A stretch of DNA of 64,000 bases from Acidimicrobiia bacterium (GTDB lineage: Bacteria > Acidobacteriota > Vicinamibacteria > Vicinamibacterales > CAVVIG01). This document shows positions 17,747 to 26,449 of the stretch, one piece after another; position 1 is the stretch's first letter, and each line of letters begins with the position of its first letter. The stretch covers positions 82,864-146,863 of the forward strand of contig VFZL01000007.1 of the NCBI GenBank assembly GCA_016871175.1, in the 5' to 3' direction. Below the pieces are notes generated by a model, which saw only the letters and a list, made by a program, of their open reading frames with translations, made no database searches and was not told where the DNA came from. A program made the translations under genes and the position numbers.

Positions 17747-17973
17747 GCTCGGACGAGATCGCGGCGAAGCGCCTTGATGTTGCCGCCGCTGAGCGAGGTG
17801 TGGTTACCGATGATCGCGCTCTGAACTGTGTTCGACAGCGTCAGCAGGACAACCAGGTCGAAGGGGTTGAGCTGCGCTAGGACCACCGAGACGACGCCCT
17901 CGTCGGTGCCGAGCCACAGCAGGTTGGTCACAAGTGTGTGCCACGTCGGAATCAACACGCTGGCCTCCCTCAT
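17743..17973 (-). pseudogene. DUF421 (YetF-like) membrane protein fragment
   Basis: A 76-codon frame from ATG 17973 contains the DUF421 core AQLNPFDLVVLLTLSNTVQS and AIIGNHTSLSGG. The preceding TM helix lacks the usual GKRE segment, and everything after the GG (two more TM helices and the C-terminal YetF domain, more than 100 residues) is missing. The frame runs on to RDLVRA and stops four bases inside the SagB start. Both the internal mismatch and the abrupt end indicate a deletion remnant. Confidence 0.6.
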
Positions 17974-18056
17974 GAAGTCCCGACGAGCGGTCGCAAGGTC
18001 GGCGGCCAGGGACGCCGCGGCGTCCGACGTCGGCTCGACGATAACCTGATCATCCG

Positions 18057-18542
18057 CTACGGCAGGACGAACTCGCGCTGCGGATGGCGCACGGTCAGCA
18101 CGGGACAGGGTGCCGTCCGGACGACTTTCTCCGCAACGCTCCCCATCAGCAGGTGGCCGACCAGGCCACGGCCGTGCGTCCCGACGATGATGAGATCGAG
18201 CTGTCGTTCTTTCGCGTAGCGGACGATCTCGGCCCACGGACCCGCTGGCCCGCAGGCGCGCAGAACGAACTCGGACTTGATCGCTTGGGTTTCGGCGGGC
18301 GTCAGTAACTCCCCCATCAACTCGCGAGCGGCGTTGTGGTGCTCGGAGGAGGTCGGGCCCTGAAGGAACGCGTCAATCACCCGCTGGCGCTCGACCATAA
18401 TCTGCAAATCGTGACGACCCGCGGCGTGCAAGACGTGCAGCGTCGCGCCGAACTGCTGCGCCAGCGCGACGCCGTAGCGCAACGCGGCGGCCGACGATTC
18501 ACTGAAGTCGGTTGCGACGAGTATGCGAGTGAGCGCCAGCAT
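18057..18542 (-). CDS. Universal stress protein (single UspA domain)
   Basis: A complete 161-residue UspA domain is present. It begins RILVATDFSESSAAALRYGV and has the ATP-binding signature DLIIVGTHGRGLVGHLLMGS followed by VAEKVVRTAPCPVLTVR. The G-2x-G-9x-G(S) nucleotide motif is intact. USPs are cytoplasmic stress and redox response proteins. The gene lies between the DUF421 remnant and the nucleoside deaminase on the same strand. It is separate from the tandem USPs at 32-35 kb. Confidence 0.93.
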   Translation of the reverse strand: MLALTRILVATDFSESSAAALRYGVALAQQFGATLHVLHAAGRHDLQIMVERQRVIDAFLQGPTSSEHHNAARELMGELLTPAETQAIKSEFVLRACGPAGPWAEIVRYAKERQLDLIIVGTHGRGLVGHLLMGSVAEKVVRTAPCPVLTVRHPQREFVLP

Positions 18543-18614
18543 CAGCGTTTAGAACCGACCCGATGACCAAACCACCCATGAGGAGTGTGTCATGCTTCTC
18601 CCAGTGTCTGCCAG

Positions 18615-19073
18615 CTATGGGTCCTGGCATGGCCGCTCGAACAAGGCATTGCACTCCCGTTCGAGCACGCCGCCGATAATCGTACACGCCCAACCCGGGC
18701 TCCGACGCACCACTTCATCGGCGAGGATGTCGATCTGCCGCCAGCCCTGCTGCTGCAGGAAGCGGATCGATGAGCCGAACACCACCGTGCCGATGCCGCT
18801 CCAGAGGATGGCCGCCAGGCACATGGGGCACGGCTCAGCCGTCGTGTAGAGGACGAGGCCGGCTCCGTCGTCACCGCGACCCGATTCGGCGAGACGGTTG
18901 ATGGCGTCTATCTCCCCGTGCCACGTCGGATTGATCGCCGATTGGTTCCATCCCTCTGCCACCACCTCACCCGTCTCGGCGCACACGATCAGGGCACCGA
19001 AGGGCAGACGAGGACAGTTGGCCGTCAGTGCAATGGCCCGCCTCATGAAGTGTTCGTGGTCGAGGGATGCCAT
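18615..19073 (-). CDS. Zinc-dependent nucleoside/guanine deaminase family protein
   Basis: A cytidine/deoxycytidylate deaminase-fold protein of 152 residues. The zinc and catalytic motifs are intact: NPTWHGEIDAINRLAE (His ligand and catalytic Glu) and TTAEPCPMCLAAILW (two Cys ligands). The best match is the guanine/nucleoside deaminase subgroup rather than TadA, but the substrate is not certain. Its ATG overlaps the stop of the truncated kinase gene (TGATGG). The deaminase itself looks complete and starts in the family's usual way (LDHEHFMRRAIALT). Confidence 0.88.
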   Translation of the reverse strand: MASLDHEHFMRRAIALTANCPRLPFGALIVCAETGEVVAEGWNQSAINPTWHGEIDAINRLAESGRGDDGAGLVLYTTAEPCPMCLAAILWSGIGTVVFGSSIRFLQQQGWRQIDILADEVVRRSPGWACTIIGGVLERECNALFERPCQDP

Positions 19074-20041
19074 CAGCGAGCGAGTGCCGGCGCCGCGTGC
19101 CTCGAGCGCACGCGCCCGCTGAGCATGTCGTAGAAGATCAGGCCGAGCGCATACTGGTCCGCGCGCTCGTCGACCTCCTGGGCCTTCGCCTGCTCGGGCG
19201 CCATGTACTGCACGGTCCCGACCACCGACCCGGCGGCCGTAGGGGCCACCGAGCGCGTCGCCGCCTCGCGGAGATCATCGGGCAGATCGGCGATGGGCGC
19301 AGACAGGTTGGGGGCGCCGCTCGTCGACCGCGCGATGCCGAAGTCCATGATCAGCGCTTCGCCATCCTTGCGGATCATGATGTTGGCCGGCTTCAGATCG
19401 CGGTGTACCACGCCGGCGGCGTGCGCGGCCAGCAGCCCCTCGACGACGCCGCGGACGATCCCAAGCGCGCGCTCCACCGGGATGCTGCCCTCGCCCTTCA
19501 GCAGCGTCGAGAGGTCGGTTCCGTCGACGAACGACATCGTGATGTACTTGATGCCGTCGATCTCGCCAAGGTCGTGAATGCGCACCACGTTCTTGTGCGT
19601 GACCTGGCGGGCAAGCTGCAGCTCGCGCTTGAAGCGCTTCTCCAGTCCGTGCGCCACAGTGGGATCCGCCATGACCTCGGGCCGGATCACTTTGATGGCA
19701 ACTCCTTCCTGGAGCTCCCCATCCCACGCCTGGTACACCGCGCCCATGCCGCCGACGCCGAGTGCCTTGATGATGTGATAGCGGGTGCCGAAGGCTTGAC
19801 CGACTCGAAAAGGGCCCATCGCCGTCGATAGCCGACCAGGCCGCGGATCGCTCGGCACAGGCGGCGCCATCGTCGCCGCGGTGGCCCCGTCGCTGGTTGC
19901 CTGTGTGGACAGCTCGATGCTCGAGCCGGTCATCTCGAACCTGGCGGTGGTTTGCGTCCCGGTGACGGCACATTCCGGGCACGCGCCGGGGACCGACACG
20001 TCGGCGCCGCAGCGGGGACACGTCATGACCTTCTCGCTCAT
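19073..20041 (-). pseudogene. Ser/Thr protein kinase (PknB-like), truncated within the C-lobe
   Basis: The N terminus carries a zinc-ribbon-like CPRCGADVSVPGACPEC. A Hanks-type kinase domain starts at about residue 85: glycine loop GVGGMGAVYQAWD, Lys in VAIKVIRPE, catalytic VVHRDLKPANIMI, IMDFGIARS, YMAPEQ and DERADQYALGLIFYDML. The match then ends. Helices G to I and any sensory C terminus are absent, and the frame closes after 14 unrelated residues at the deaminase start. Related kinases continue for hundreds of residues. The product probably cannot fold as an active kinase. The junction is near 19075-19120. Confidence 0.8.
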
Positions 20042-20134
20042 CCTACCATCGCTCTCCCGGGCGATCGCGCGGGAGACGGAACAATCACGGGTGGCGGGCG
20101 AACGGCGGACTTGATGCCGCGCATGACCGAGCTG

Positions 20135-21001
20135 CTACGAATCAAGCACGGTGAACACCGCTGCCGTGTCAGCGTGTGCGCCACCGCGCTGCTGCAGCCT
20201 GTCCAGCATCTCTGCCGCCGCCGCACTGCCTGGCAGTTCGATCCCGTACGCGCGTGCCAGGTCGAGGACGATGTGGATGTCTTTGTGATGGAGGCGTGAC
20301 TCGATCCTGCCTTCGAAGTCGCGCGCGATCATCTTCGGCCCCTGCAGCTCCAGCATGCGGCTGGCCGCGAAGCCGCCCATCAGCGCTTTGTGGACCGCGC
20401 GCGGATCGACGCCGGCGCGTTCGGCCAACAGCATCGCCTCGGCCGCACCGAGCTGATTCACGATCACGCAGATCTGATTGCACGCCTTGGCAACTTGGCC
20501 CGCACCGCTCGGGCCGATGTGCACGATCGTCTTCGCGTAGCACGTGAGCACCGGGGTGACGCGCTCGACCGCCGCCTTCGATCCCCCAATCATGACGGCG
20601 AGCGTTCCCGCCTCCGCCGCAAGACGGCCGCCGGACACGGGCGCGTCGAGCATCTCGACGCCTTGGACGACGAGCTCGTTCGCGATCCGCCGCGCTCCAT
20701 CTGGAGCGATGGTGCTGTGGTCGATGACCACTGAGCCGGGCCGTGCGCCTCGAACGATCCCACGCGCGCCGAGCACGACGTCCTCCACGGCGTGCGTATC
20801 GGTGACCATCGTCACGACGATGTCGCTCGCCGCGGCGACGTCGGCCGGCGCATTCGCGTGTCTCGCGCCGGAAGTCACCAGCGGGGTTACGGCTTCGGGT
20901 CGCCGCGCCCAGACAGTGACGCCATAGCCTCCCTTCAACAAGTTGCGAACCATTGGCGTGCCCATGGTTCCGAGGCCGATGAAGCCAATGGTCAGCGCCA
21001 T
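20135..21001 (-). CDS. NAD(P)-dependent beta-hydroxyacid dehydrogenase (HIBADH/tartronate-semialdehyde reductase type)
   Basis: The 288-residue enzyme starts IGFIGLGTMGTPMVRNLLKG, the Rossmann motif and N-terminal signature of the 3-hydroxyisobutyrate dehydrogenase family. The substrate-binding DAPVSGGRLAAEAGTL and the catalytic Lys region GPSGAGQVAKACNQI follow. All hallmarks are present and the length is usual. ATG 21001 is chosen because TTGGAGGAA lies upstream; the longer open frame adds 48 unrelated residues. The substrate could be hydroxyisobutyrate, tartronate semialdehyde or a similar beta-hydroxyacid. Confidence 0.9.
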   Translation of the reverse strand: MALTIGFIGLGTMGTPMVRNLLKGGYGVTVWARRPEAVTPLVTSGARHANAPADVAAASDIVVTMVTDTHAVEDVVLGARGIVRGARPGSVVIDHSTIAPDGARRIANELVVQGVEMLDAPVSGGRLAAEAGTLAVMIGGSKAAVERVTPVLTCYAKTIVHIGPSGAGQVAKACNQICVIVNQLGAAEAMLLAERAGVDPRAVHKALMGGFAASRMLELQGPKMIARDFEGRIESRLHHKDIHIVLDLARAYGIELPGSAAAAEMLDRLQQRGGAHADTAAVFTVLDS

Positions 21002-21204
21002 TCTGCGATTCCTCCAAGACAAGTATGTCCCGCTTCGACCGTCCCGTCGTGCATCCGCGCGACCGACCGAAACAGTAGGGGTCGAGCCTGCTGAAGCGCG
21101 AGACCATCTGGCCCAAGGTGTGTTGGTGGGCACAAGGCCCCACACGCACCTACAGCGAACCCGCCGTCGTCGGCCCAGCGTCTCAGTTCAAGGGTGCTTT
21201 GCGC

Positions 21205-22396
21205 ATGCGCATTCTTCTGTATAGCGGCAAGGGCGGCGTCGGCAAGACCAGCATCGCCGCGGCCACCGGCGTGCAACTCGCCCGCCGGGGTGTCAAGACG
21301 CTGGTGATGAGCGTCGACCCGGCGCACAGCCTGACGGATGCCTTCGCGCTGAAGACCGGGGCTGTTCGATACGACGACCGCCGACCCCTGGCCGGTGCGC
21401 GAGAACCTGCACGTACAGGAAGTCAATATTCAGATCGAGCTCAAACGGCACTGGCGGGAGATCGCCGGCTACCTTACGACCGTGCTGCGGACCTCCGGGT
21501 TGGGAGACGTCGAGGCCGAGGAACTGGCCATTCTGCCCGGCATGGAGGAACTGAGCGCGATGATGTACGTCAACCAGTATTGGAAGCAGGACACCTACGA
21601 CGTCGTGGTCCTGGACTGCGCCCCGACGGCGGAGTCGCTTCGCCTCGTCGCCATGCCAACGACGCTCGATTGGTACATGAAGCACGTGTTTCCGATGGAG
21701 CGCCGAGTCTTCAACGCCGTGCGGCCGCTGGTCAACCGGGTGTCGCCCATCGAGCTGCCCGCGGATTCCTACTTTGCGAACCTCGGCGAGCTGTTCACGA
21801 AGCTCGAGGACATCGACCAGATCCTCGAGGATGCGAGGGCGACCAGCGCACGACTCGTCTCGAACGCGGAGCGCATGGTGTTGCGTGAGACGCAGCGAGC
21901 CTTCGTGTATTTCCTACTCCACGGTCTCAGCGTCGATCGCATCATCGTCAACCGCGTCCTGCCGGACGAGGCGGCCGGCTCCTTCCTGGGCGGGCTGCGG
22001 GAGACCCCGCAGCGGATTCTGAGTGAGATGCATACCTACTTCAACCCGGTACCGGTGCACCAGGTGCCGATGTTCCAGGACGAGGTCATTGGTGTCGAGC
22101 GACTCGAGCGGCTTGCCGACGTTCTGCAAACGATCGAGCCGGATCCGCTGACGGTGAGCCGCGAAGAGCGCCCGTACTCGTTCGAACGACACAATGGCGT
22201 GCACCAGGTTCGCGTCGCCATGCCTTTTGCGACCAAGGGCGAGGTCGGCCTGTTCAAAAAGGGCGATGAGCTGGTGATCGAGATCGGCGTGCTGCGGCGA
22301 CACGTCGGGCTGCCAAGGAGCATCGCAGCGCTCCAGCCCCGGCGTGCTACATTCGAGGGAAACACCTTGGTGATCGAGCTGGGAGAGGCGCCATGA
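21205..22396 (+). pseudogene. ArsA-like anion-transporting ATPase with C-terminal Hsp20-like domain, one-base frameshift
   Basis: The product begins [20 protein letters not shown], a deviant Walker A motif of the ArsA/Get3 family, and has [14 protein letters not shown] as the switch region. At the G run 21358-21361 the frame shifts. Removing one G restores [19 protein letters not shown] and the rest of the ATPase ([29 protein letters not shown]). Residues after PYSFERHNGVHQVRVAMPF form the ArsA_HSP20 domain. Such bacterial ArsA-like proteins are not tied to arsenic; a role in protein targeting or stress is possible. The stop overlaps the start of a small Cys-rich protein gene. Confidence 0.85.
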
Positions 22397-22608
22397 AGGA
22401 TTCCGACACGAAACCCGACTGCTGCTGCCTGGGCGCGGAGCCGATGCTCACCAAGTTCCTGCGCAGGCTGGGGCCCTCGGAGTCTGTGAGCCAGCACTTT
22501 CGCACGGCGCAGCTGGAGGTCTTGAAGGGCCTTCGATCCATGCTGGACGAACACATCGCCGCACGCAGCGGATCGCCTCGACAAGGGACGAAGATCCCGG
22601 TCGCCTAG
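22393..22608 (+). CDS. Small Cys-rich protein encoded directly after the ArsA-like ATPase
   Basis: A 71-residue soluble protein containing CCC near the N terminus (DTKPDCCCLGAEP) and a helical core (FRTAQLEVLKGLRSMLDEHI). Its ATG overlaps the ATPase stop (ATGA), so translation is coupled. I do not know a named family. The clustered Cys residues beside an ArsA-type ATPase suggest metal or metalloid binding, or a small client or adaptor, but this is inference. The gene ends at 22608, just before the broken SIR2-CHAT gene. Confidence 0.6.
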   Translation: MKDSDTKPDCCCLGAEPMLTKFLRRLGPSESVSQHFRTAQLEVLKGLRSMLDEHIAARSGSPRQGTKIPVA

Positions 22609-22609
22609 G

Positions 22610-24288
22610 GGCAGGCTCCTGCTCGATCGCGCCTTCTTCATTTTGAAGACACACGGGGATGCCGCGCGTTCGGAGACCATGGTCTTCACCGCAGACGACT
22701 ACCGGCGCGTGATTCACGCCACTCCCGCCTTCCAAGTCGTGCTGAACGGTGTCCTCCTCACGCATGCCGTCCTGTTCGTGGGCTATTCGCTCAGCGACAC
22801 GAACTTCCGCCTGCTGCTCGACAACCAGCTCACCGTCCTCAACGGCCGCGTGCCGCCACGCTACGCGATCATGGAGGACGTCGGTCCGGCCGAGAGCGAC
22901 CTGCTCTGGAGAACCGCGCGCTTGCGGGTGCTGCCGTATCCGCGAGGGGAGCACGGCGAGGTGGGGCATTGTCTCGCGACGCTTGCCGACCGTACGGCCC
23001 CCCCCTCGCGGGCGATCTCGCGCGGTCAGGAGTGGTTTGGCCGCGGGCGTGCCGGCGCCCGCTGCGACGGGCGCGCTCGCCGGTCCGACGCTCGCCGGTC
23101 CGACGCCCGCCGGTCCGACGCCCAGCACGCTCCGCCTCGAGGTCACTGGCGATCGCCTGTGGTGCACCTTGACGCGGCGCCAGTCGCGCAGGCGAGCGGC
23201 AGTGGGCCGGTGGAGTCCGCGCGCTCGATGTCGCCGGCCTCGGAGACCTGCTGCGCGCCGCCGACGGCAGTCAGGCGAGGCAGGCGTCGCCGCTGGCGTC
23301 TATTCGCGTTCTCGGCCGCCTGCTGACCAACCAACTGCCCGCCGAACTGACTCGTGCGCTCGCGGCTCTCCCCGAGGGCTCGCTCATCGAAGTTGTCTGC
23401 GACGCGGAGGTGGCCCGACTGCCCTGGGAGTGGCTCTGGCTGCGAGGTCGGCCGCTCGCCACGCGAAACGCCCCGATCCGGCACGCGCCGGGCATGACGA
23501 ACGCGGCTCGCGGACGACGTGCGGTGCGCTACCCACTGCGCGCGCTCGTCGTTGGCGACGCCGGCTCCGGCGACGGAGGCGCCGACACGCTCGGAAGGCT
23601 GCACTGGGCCGATCTCGAGGCGCACGTTATTGAGCGCCTGATCCGCGACGGCGCGCGCGGCGCGACGGTGACGCGACTGTCACGCGCGTCCGCCACCCAT
23701 GCCCGCCTGATCCACGAGCTGGAGCATGGGGATTACGACGTCATCCACTTCGGCGGTCACGCGTGGTTCGACGATCGCGAGGCCTACTTCGTCTTGTGGG
23801 ACGGCACCATGCTCGGTTCCGAGCTGGCGCCGATGCTCAGCCGGCGGCCACCGGCGCTGCTGGTGCTCGACACGCACTACACGGCGTTCGTGCTGGCGGA
23901 GGTCGACGTCGACCCGCGCCAGCGATTTGGGACACAGGGCGGGTCGGCGATCCACGCCGCCGGCTGGTCGTCGCGCGGCTTCGCGGAGGCCGCGATGCGT
24001 GCCGGCGTGACCGCCTTCGTCGGCGCGTTCGGCAACGTGACCGACTACTCAGGTGCTGTGCTCTCGGTCCAGCTCTACGCGCATCTGCTTGCCGGCCGCA
24101 CGGTTGCCGAGGCCCTGCGTCTCGCCCGCCTCGGGACAGGCGCGTCGACGTTCGAGCAGGGACTGTTCTATACGACCTTCGGTTGCGCCGACTTCAGTCT
24201 GGTCGCACTTCAGCCGCAGCCGGACCGTGTCGCGGCGCGCATGCTCGCCGCCGCCAAGCGCCGGGCTCGCTGGCCGCGTGGAGCCTGA
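22610..24288 (+). pseudogene. SIR2-like and CHAT-domain protein: N terminus missing, frames broken
   Basis: Three frames together spell one protein. First is the C-terminal half of a SIR2-like NAD-hydrolase domain: FFILKTHGDAARSETMVFT, VLFVGYSLSDTNFRLLLDN. Next is a Pro/Ala linker (LAGPTLAGPTPAGPTP) leading to TLRLEVTGDRLWCTLT. Last, from about 23190, is LLTNQLPAELTRALAAL and a CHAT caspase-like domain with DVIHFGGHAWFDDRE and AFVGAFGNVTDYSG. The NAD-binding N-terminal half of SIR2 is absent, and frame changes lie near 23030 and 23170. The CHAT His is present, but the usual NACE cysteine motif reads LVLDTHY. SIR2 and CHAT modules both occur in antiphage and cell-death effectors, so this was probably a defence-type gene. 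Confidence 0.7.
23075..23119 (+). repeat. Three tandem 15-bp units in the SIR2-CHAT linker
   Basis: GCTCGCCGGTCCGAC occurs at 23075-23089 and again exactly at 23090-23104, with a third copy at 23105-23119 differing by one base (GCCCGCC...). In the SIR2-CHAT reading frame each unit encodes the pentapeptide LAGPT or PAGPT. It forms a flexible linker and is a likely site of slippage. Confidence 0.8.
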
Positions 24289-24384
24289 GAGGGCTCGCGC
24301 ATAAGGAGGCCTCCGTTTCAGATGTGGTTTCGGAGACGAGGAAGGCCGCAAGATAGCGCTGGTTGGGTGCGCGGACGGGCAGTC

Positions 24385-24592
24385 TTACTCGACGGGCTTC
24401 ACGAGGGTCACCGCCTCTCCTACAGGTACCAACGCTGCGCGCTCACCCAGCGATAGTGCAGCCGCTAGATCTTCCGAGCTGACTGGGTCGATCACGTCGT
24501 CACGTCGGCGGGCGCACTTGAACCAGGGCCGGACGCTCTCGGCGCGCAGGGCCGCGCGTCGTGCGATCTCACAGGTGAACCGTGGGGAACGC
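24385..24592 (-). other. Unidentified short open frame downstream of the CNNM-type gene
   Basis: The gap between the SIR2-CHAT gene and the CorC-type gene holds a minus-strand frame ending in TAA at 24385. It reads RFTCEIARRAALRAESVRPW, then FKCARRRDDVIDPVSSEDLA and ALVPVGEAVTLVKPVE. Its amino-acid balance looks protein-like, but it lacks a clear start or ribosome site and I do not recognise it. It may be the 3' end of a deleted gene or simple read-through sequence. Confidence 0.25.
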
Positions 24593-25927
24593 TCAGTCTT
24601 GTTGGCGCTGTAAGGCGCTGGGCTCCGATCCGGACGAGGGAGAAGCGCGGCTCACCAGGACCCGGTCGACGCGATTGCCGTCCATATCCACGACCTCAAA
24701 TCGGTAGCCCCGTCGTTCGAAGACGTCGCCGGTCCGCGGTACTCGGCCGAGAGCCGCCATCGCGAGACCACCGAGCGTGTGGAAGTGCTGTCCTTCATCG
24801 TCACTAAGCAGCGACTCCGTGTCGATCGTTCGCCGGACGGTGTCGAGGTCCAGCCCGCCGTCCATCAGCCAACTGCCATCGTCGCGATGGACGACCAGTG
24901 GATCCTCTCCAGGTTCGGTGGGCAGGTCCCCGACAATTGCCGATGTCACATCGGTGAGGCTGACCAGCCCCTGCGTGTCGCCGAACTCGTCGACGACCAG
25001 CGCAACGGGCAGATGCGTGCGCTTGAACTGCTCGAGGAGCTTCATCAGCGTCGTCGTTTCCGGCACGAATAACGCGGGCTCCGCGAGGGCGCGGAGATCC
25101 AACGCGCCTCCACCCATGACCTGATCCAGCAGCCGTGTGGAACGTACAAACCCCAATACGTGATCGAGCCCTCCGTCGCACAGCGGCACCACGGAGTGCG
25201 GATCCTGACGAAGTTTGCCGCGATGGGTGTCTACGCCATCACGAACGTCCAGGAAGACGACGTCCGAGCGGGGCGTCAGCACCCCGCCAACGTGGCGGTC
25301 GTCCAGATTCAGGACGTTCGAGACCATCTCGTGCTCAGCACCCTCGAAGACACCTTCGTCGGTGCCCTGCTCCAGGAGCACTCGGATCTCCTCCAACGTG
25401 ACAGCTGGCTGCTTGACCTGGCGGACGCCAAACACGCGAAGAATCGTGTCCGTTGAGGCGCTGAGCACGGTGACGATGGGCCGCCCGACGGATGCGAGCA
25501 CGTTGATTGGTCGCGCGATGATGCTGGCAATCGTCTCAGGGTGTGTGAGGGCCAACCGCTTTGGCACCAGTTCGCCGAGGATGAGCGACACGTACGTGAG
25601 CACAACGACCATCACTCCCAGAGCGAGTGTCTCTGCAAAAGGTGCGAGAACAGGTACGTGTTCGAAGGGCGTGCGGAGCCGACTTGCGATCGACGCCTCG
25701 CCGATTGCCCCGCTCAAGATCCCGATGCAGGTGATCCCCACCTGCACGCTGGAGAGGAAGCGCGTGGGCTCCGACGACAGCGTCAGCGCATGCCGGGCGC
25801 CCGCACTCCCCGTTTCTGCCATCTGCAGGAGACGGGCGCGCTTGGACCCGACGATGGCGATCTCGGACATGGCGAAGACGCCGTTGAGGAGGACGAGGAA
25901 CAGAAGGAGCGAAATATCTGTAAGCAT
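24593..25927 (-). CDS. CNNM/CorC-HlyC family transporter (DUF21, CBS pair, CorC domain)
   Basis: Residues 1-190 form the DUF21 membrane domain, with NGVFAMSEIAIVGSKRARLL and LILGELVPKRLALTHPE. A CBS pair lies at about 205-330, with NVLNLDDRHVGGVLTPRSDV and LPVALVVDEFGDTQGLVSL. A C-terminal CorC/HlyC domain contains FHTLGGLAMAALGRVPRTGD. The layout is complete (about 444 residues). The family is implicated in magnesium or cobalt efflux and acid or heat tolerance; ion specificity cannot be read here. The start at ATG 25927 gives the usual short lead into the first TM helix. An upstream TTG (25960) is possible. Confidence 0.9.
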   Translation of the reverse strand: MLTDISLLLFLVLLNGVFAMSEIAIVGSKRARLLQMAETGSAGARHALTLSSEPTRFLSSVQVGITCIGILSGAIGEASIASRLRTPFEHVPVLAPFAETLALGVMVVVLTYVSLILGELVPKRLALTHPETIASIIARPINVLASVGRPIVTVLSASTDTILRVFGVRQVKQPAVTLEEIRVLLEQGTDEGVFEGAEHEMVSNVLNLDDRHVGGVLTPRSDVVFLDVRDGVDTHRGKLRQDPHSVVPLCDGGLDHVLGFVRSTRLLDQVMGGGALDLRALAEPALFVPETTTLMKLLEQFKRTHLPVALVVDEFGDTQGLVSLTDVTSAIVGDLPTEPGEDPLVVHRDDGSWLMDGGLDLDTVRRTIDTESLLSDDEGQHFHTLGGLAMAALGRVPRTGDVFERRGYRFEVVDMDGNRVDRVLVSRASPSSGSEPSALQRQQD

Positions 25928-26059
25928 GAAACGCTCATGGAACTCGGTCAGTCCACTCAACTATAGCTCTGACACTTGGGCGGAATTCGGACGCGCCACA
26001 CACCGCCGTGGACAGCCCGACGCAGGTTCGCGATACGAGCAGGACTTCGGATGATGACG

Positions 26060-26449
26060 CCCGTCAGCGAGTGACGAGTCGCCGGAGATCGCCACTCGGC
26101 GCTCGCGCTGAGCCCGCGCGATGCCCTTCGTGAACAGGCGCCACGCGACGTCGCCCGGAATCGTGACCACGGTGTCGGGCGTGATGGTCAGGCCGCCAGT
26201 GAGCAGCCAGCCCTCGAGCGCGCGATAGAGCTGCCAGTCGTCGGCCGCGGGGCCGTCGACACGAACGCTGATCAGCGTGCCGAGCGGCGCGTCGACCTGG
26301 CGGTACGCGTACGGCAGCACTCGCATGAAGCAGTCGAGGACCGGATGGTACACCTCACGTGTGTCGAGCGCGGGCCTGTCCAGCGCGACACGAATCTGGG
26401 CCTGGTGATGCCAGCGATCGGTCAATTCCCTCGCGGTGTCGAACCAGTT
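26060..26449 (-). pseudogene. Mycothiol-dependent maleylpyruvate isomerase-like (DinB-type) fragment
   Basis: The frame encodes WFDTARELTDRWHHQAQIRV, then REVYHPVLDCFMRVLPYAYR, ITPDTVVTIPGDVAWRLFTK and RERRVAISGDSSL. This is the C-terminal part of a maleylpyruvate isomerase N-terminal-domain-type protein. About 110 N-terminal residues are missing and the last 15-20 residues are replaced by unrelated sequence. Its upstream end is fused in frame to a tyrosine recombinase fragment at about 26449, so the junction arose by deletion or recombination. Confidence 0.7.

Noticed and set aside
23075..23119. CRISPR array
   Set aside because: The repeats are 15 bp with no spacers and lie in a coding linker. 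No CRISPR-like repeat-spacer pattern was seen anywhere in the window.
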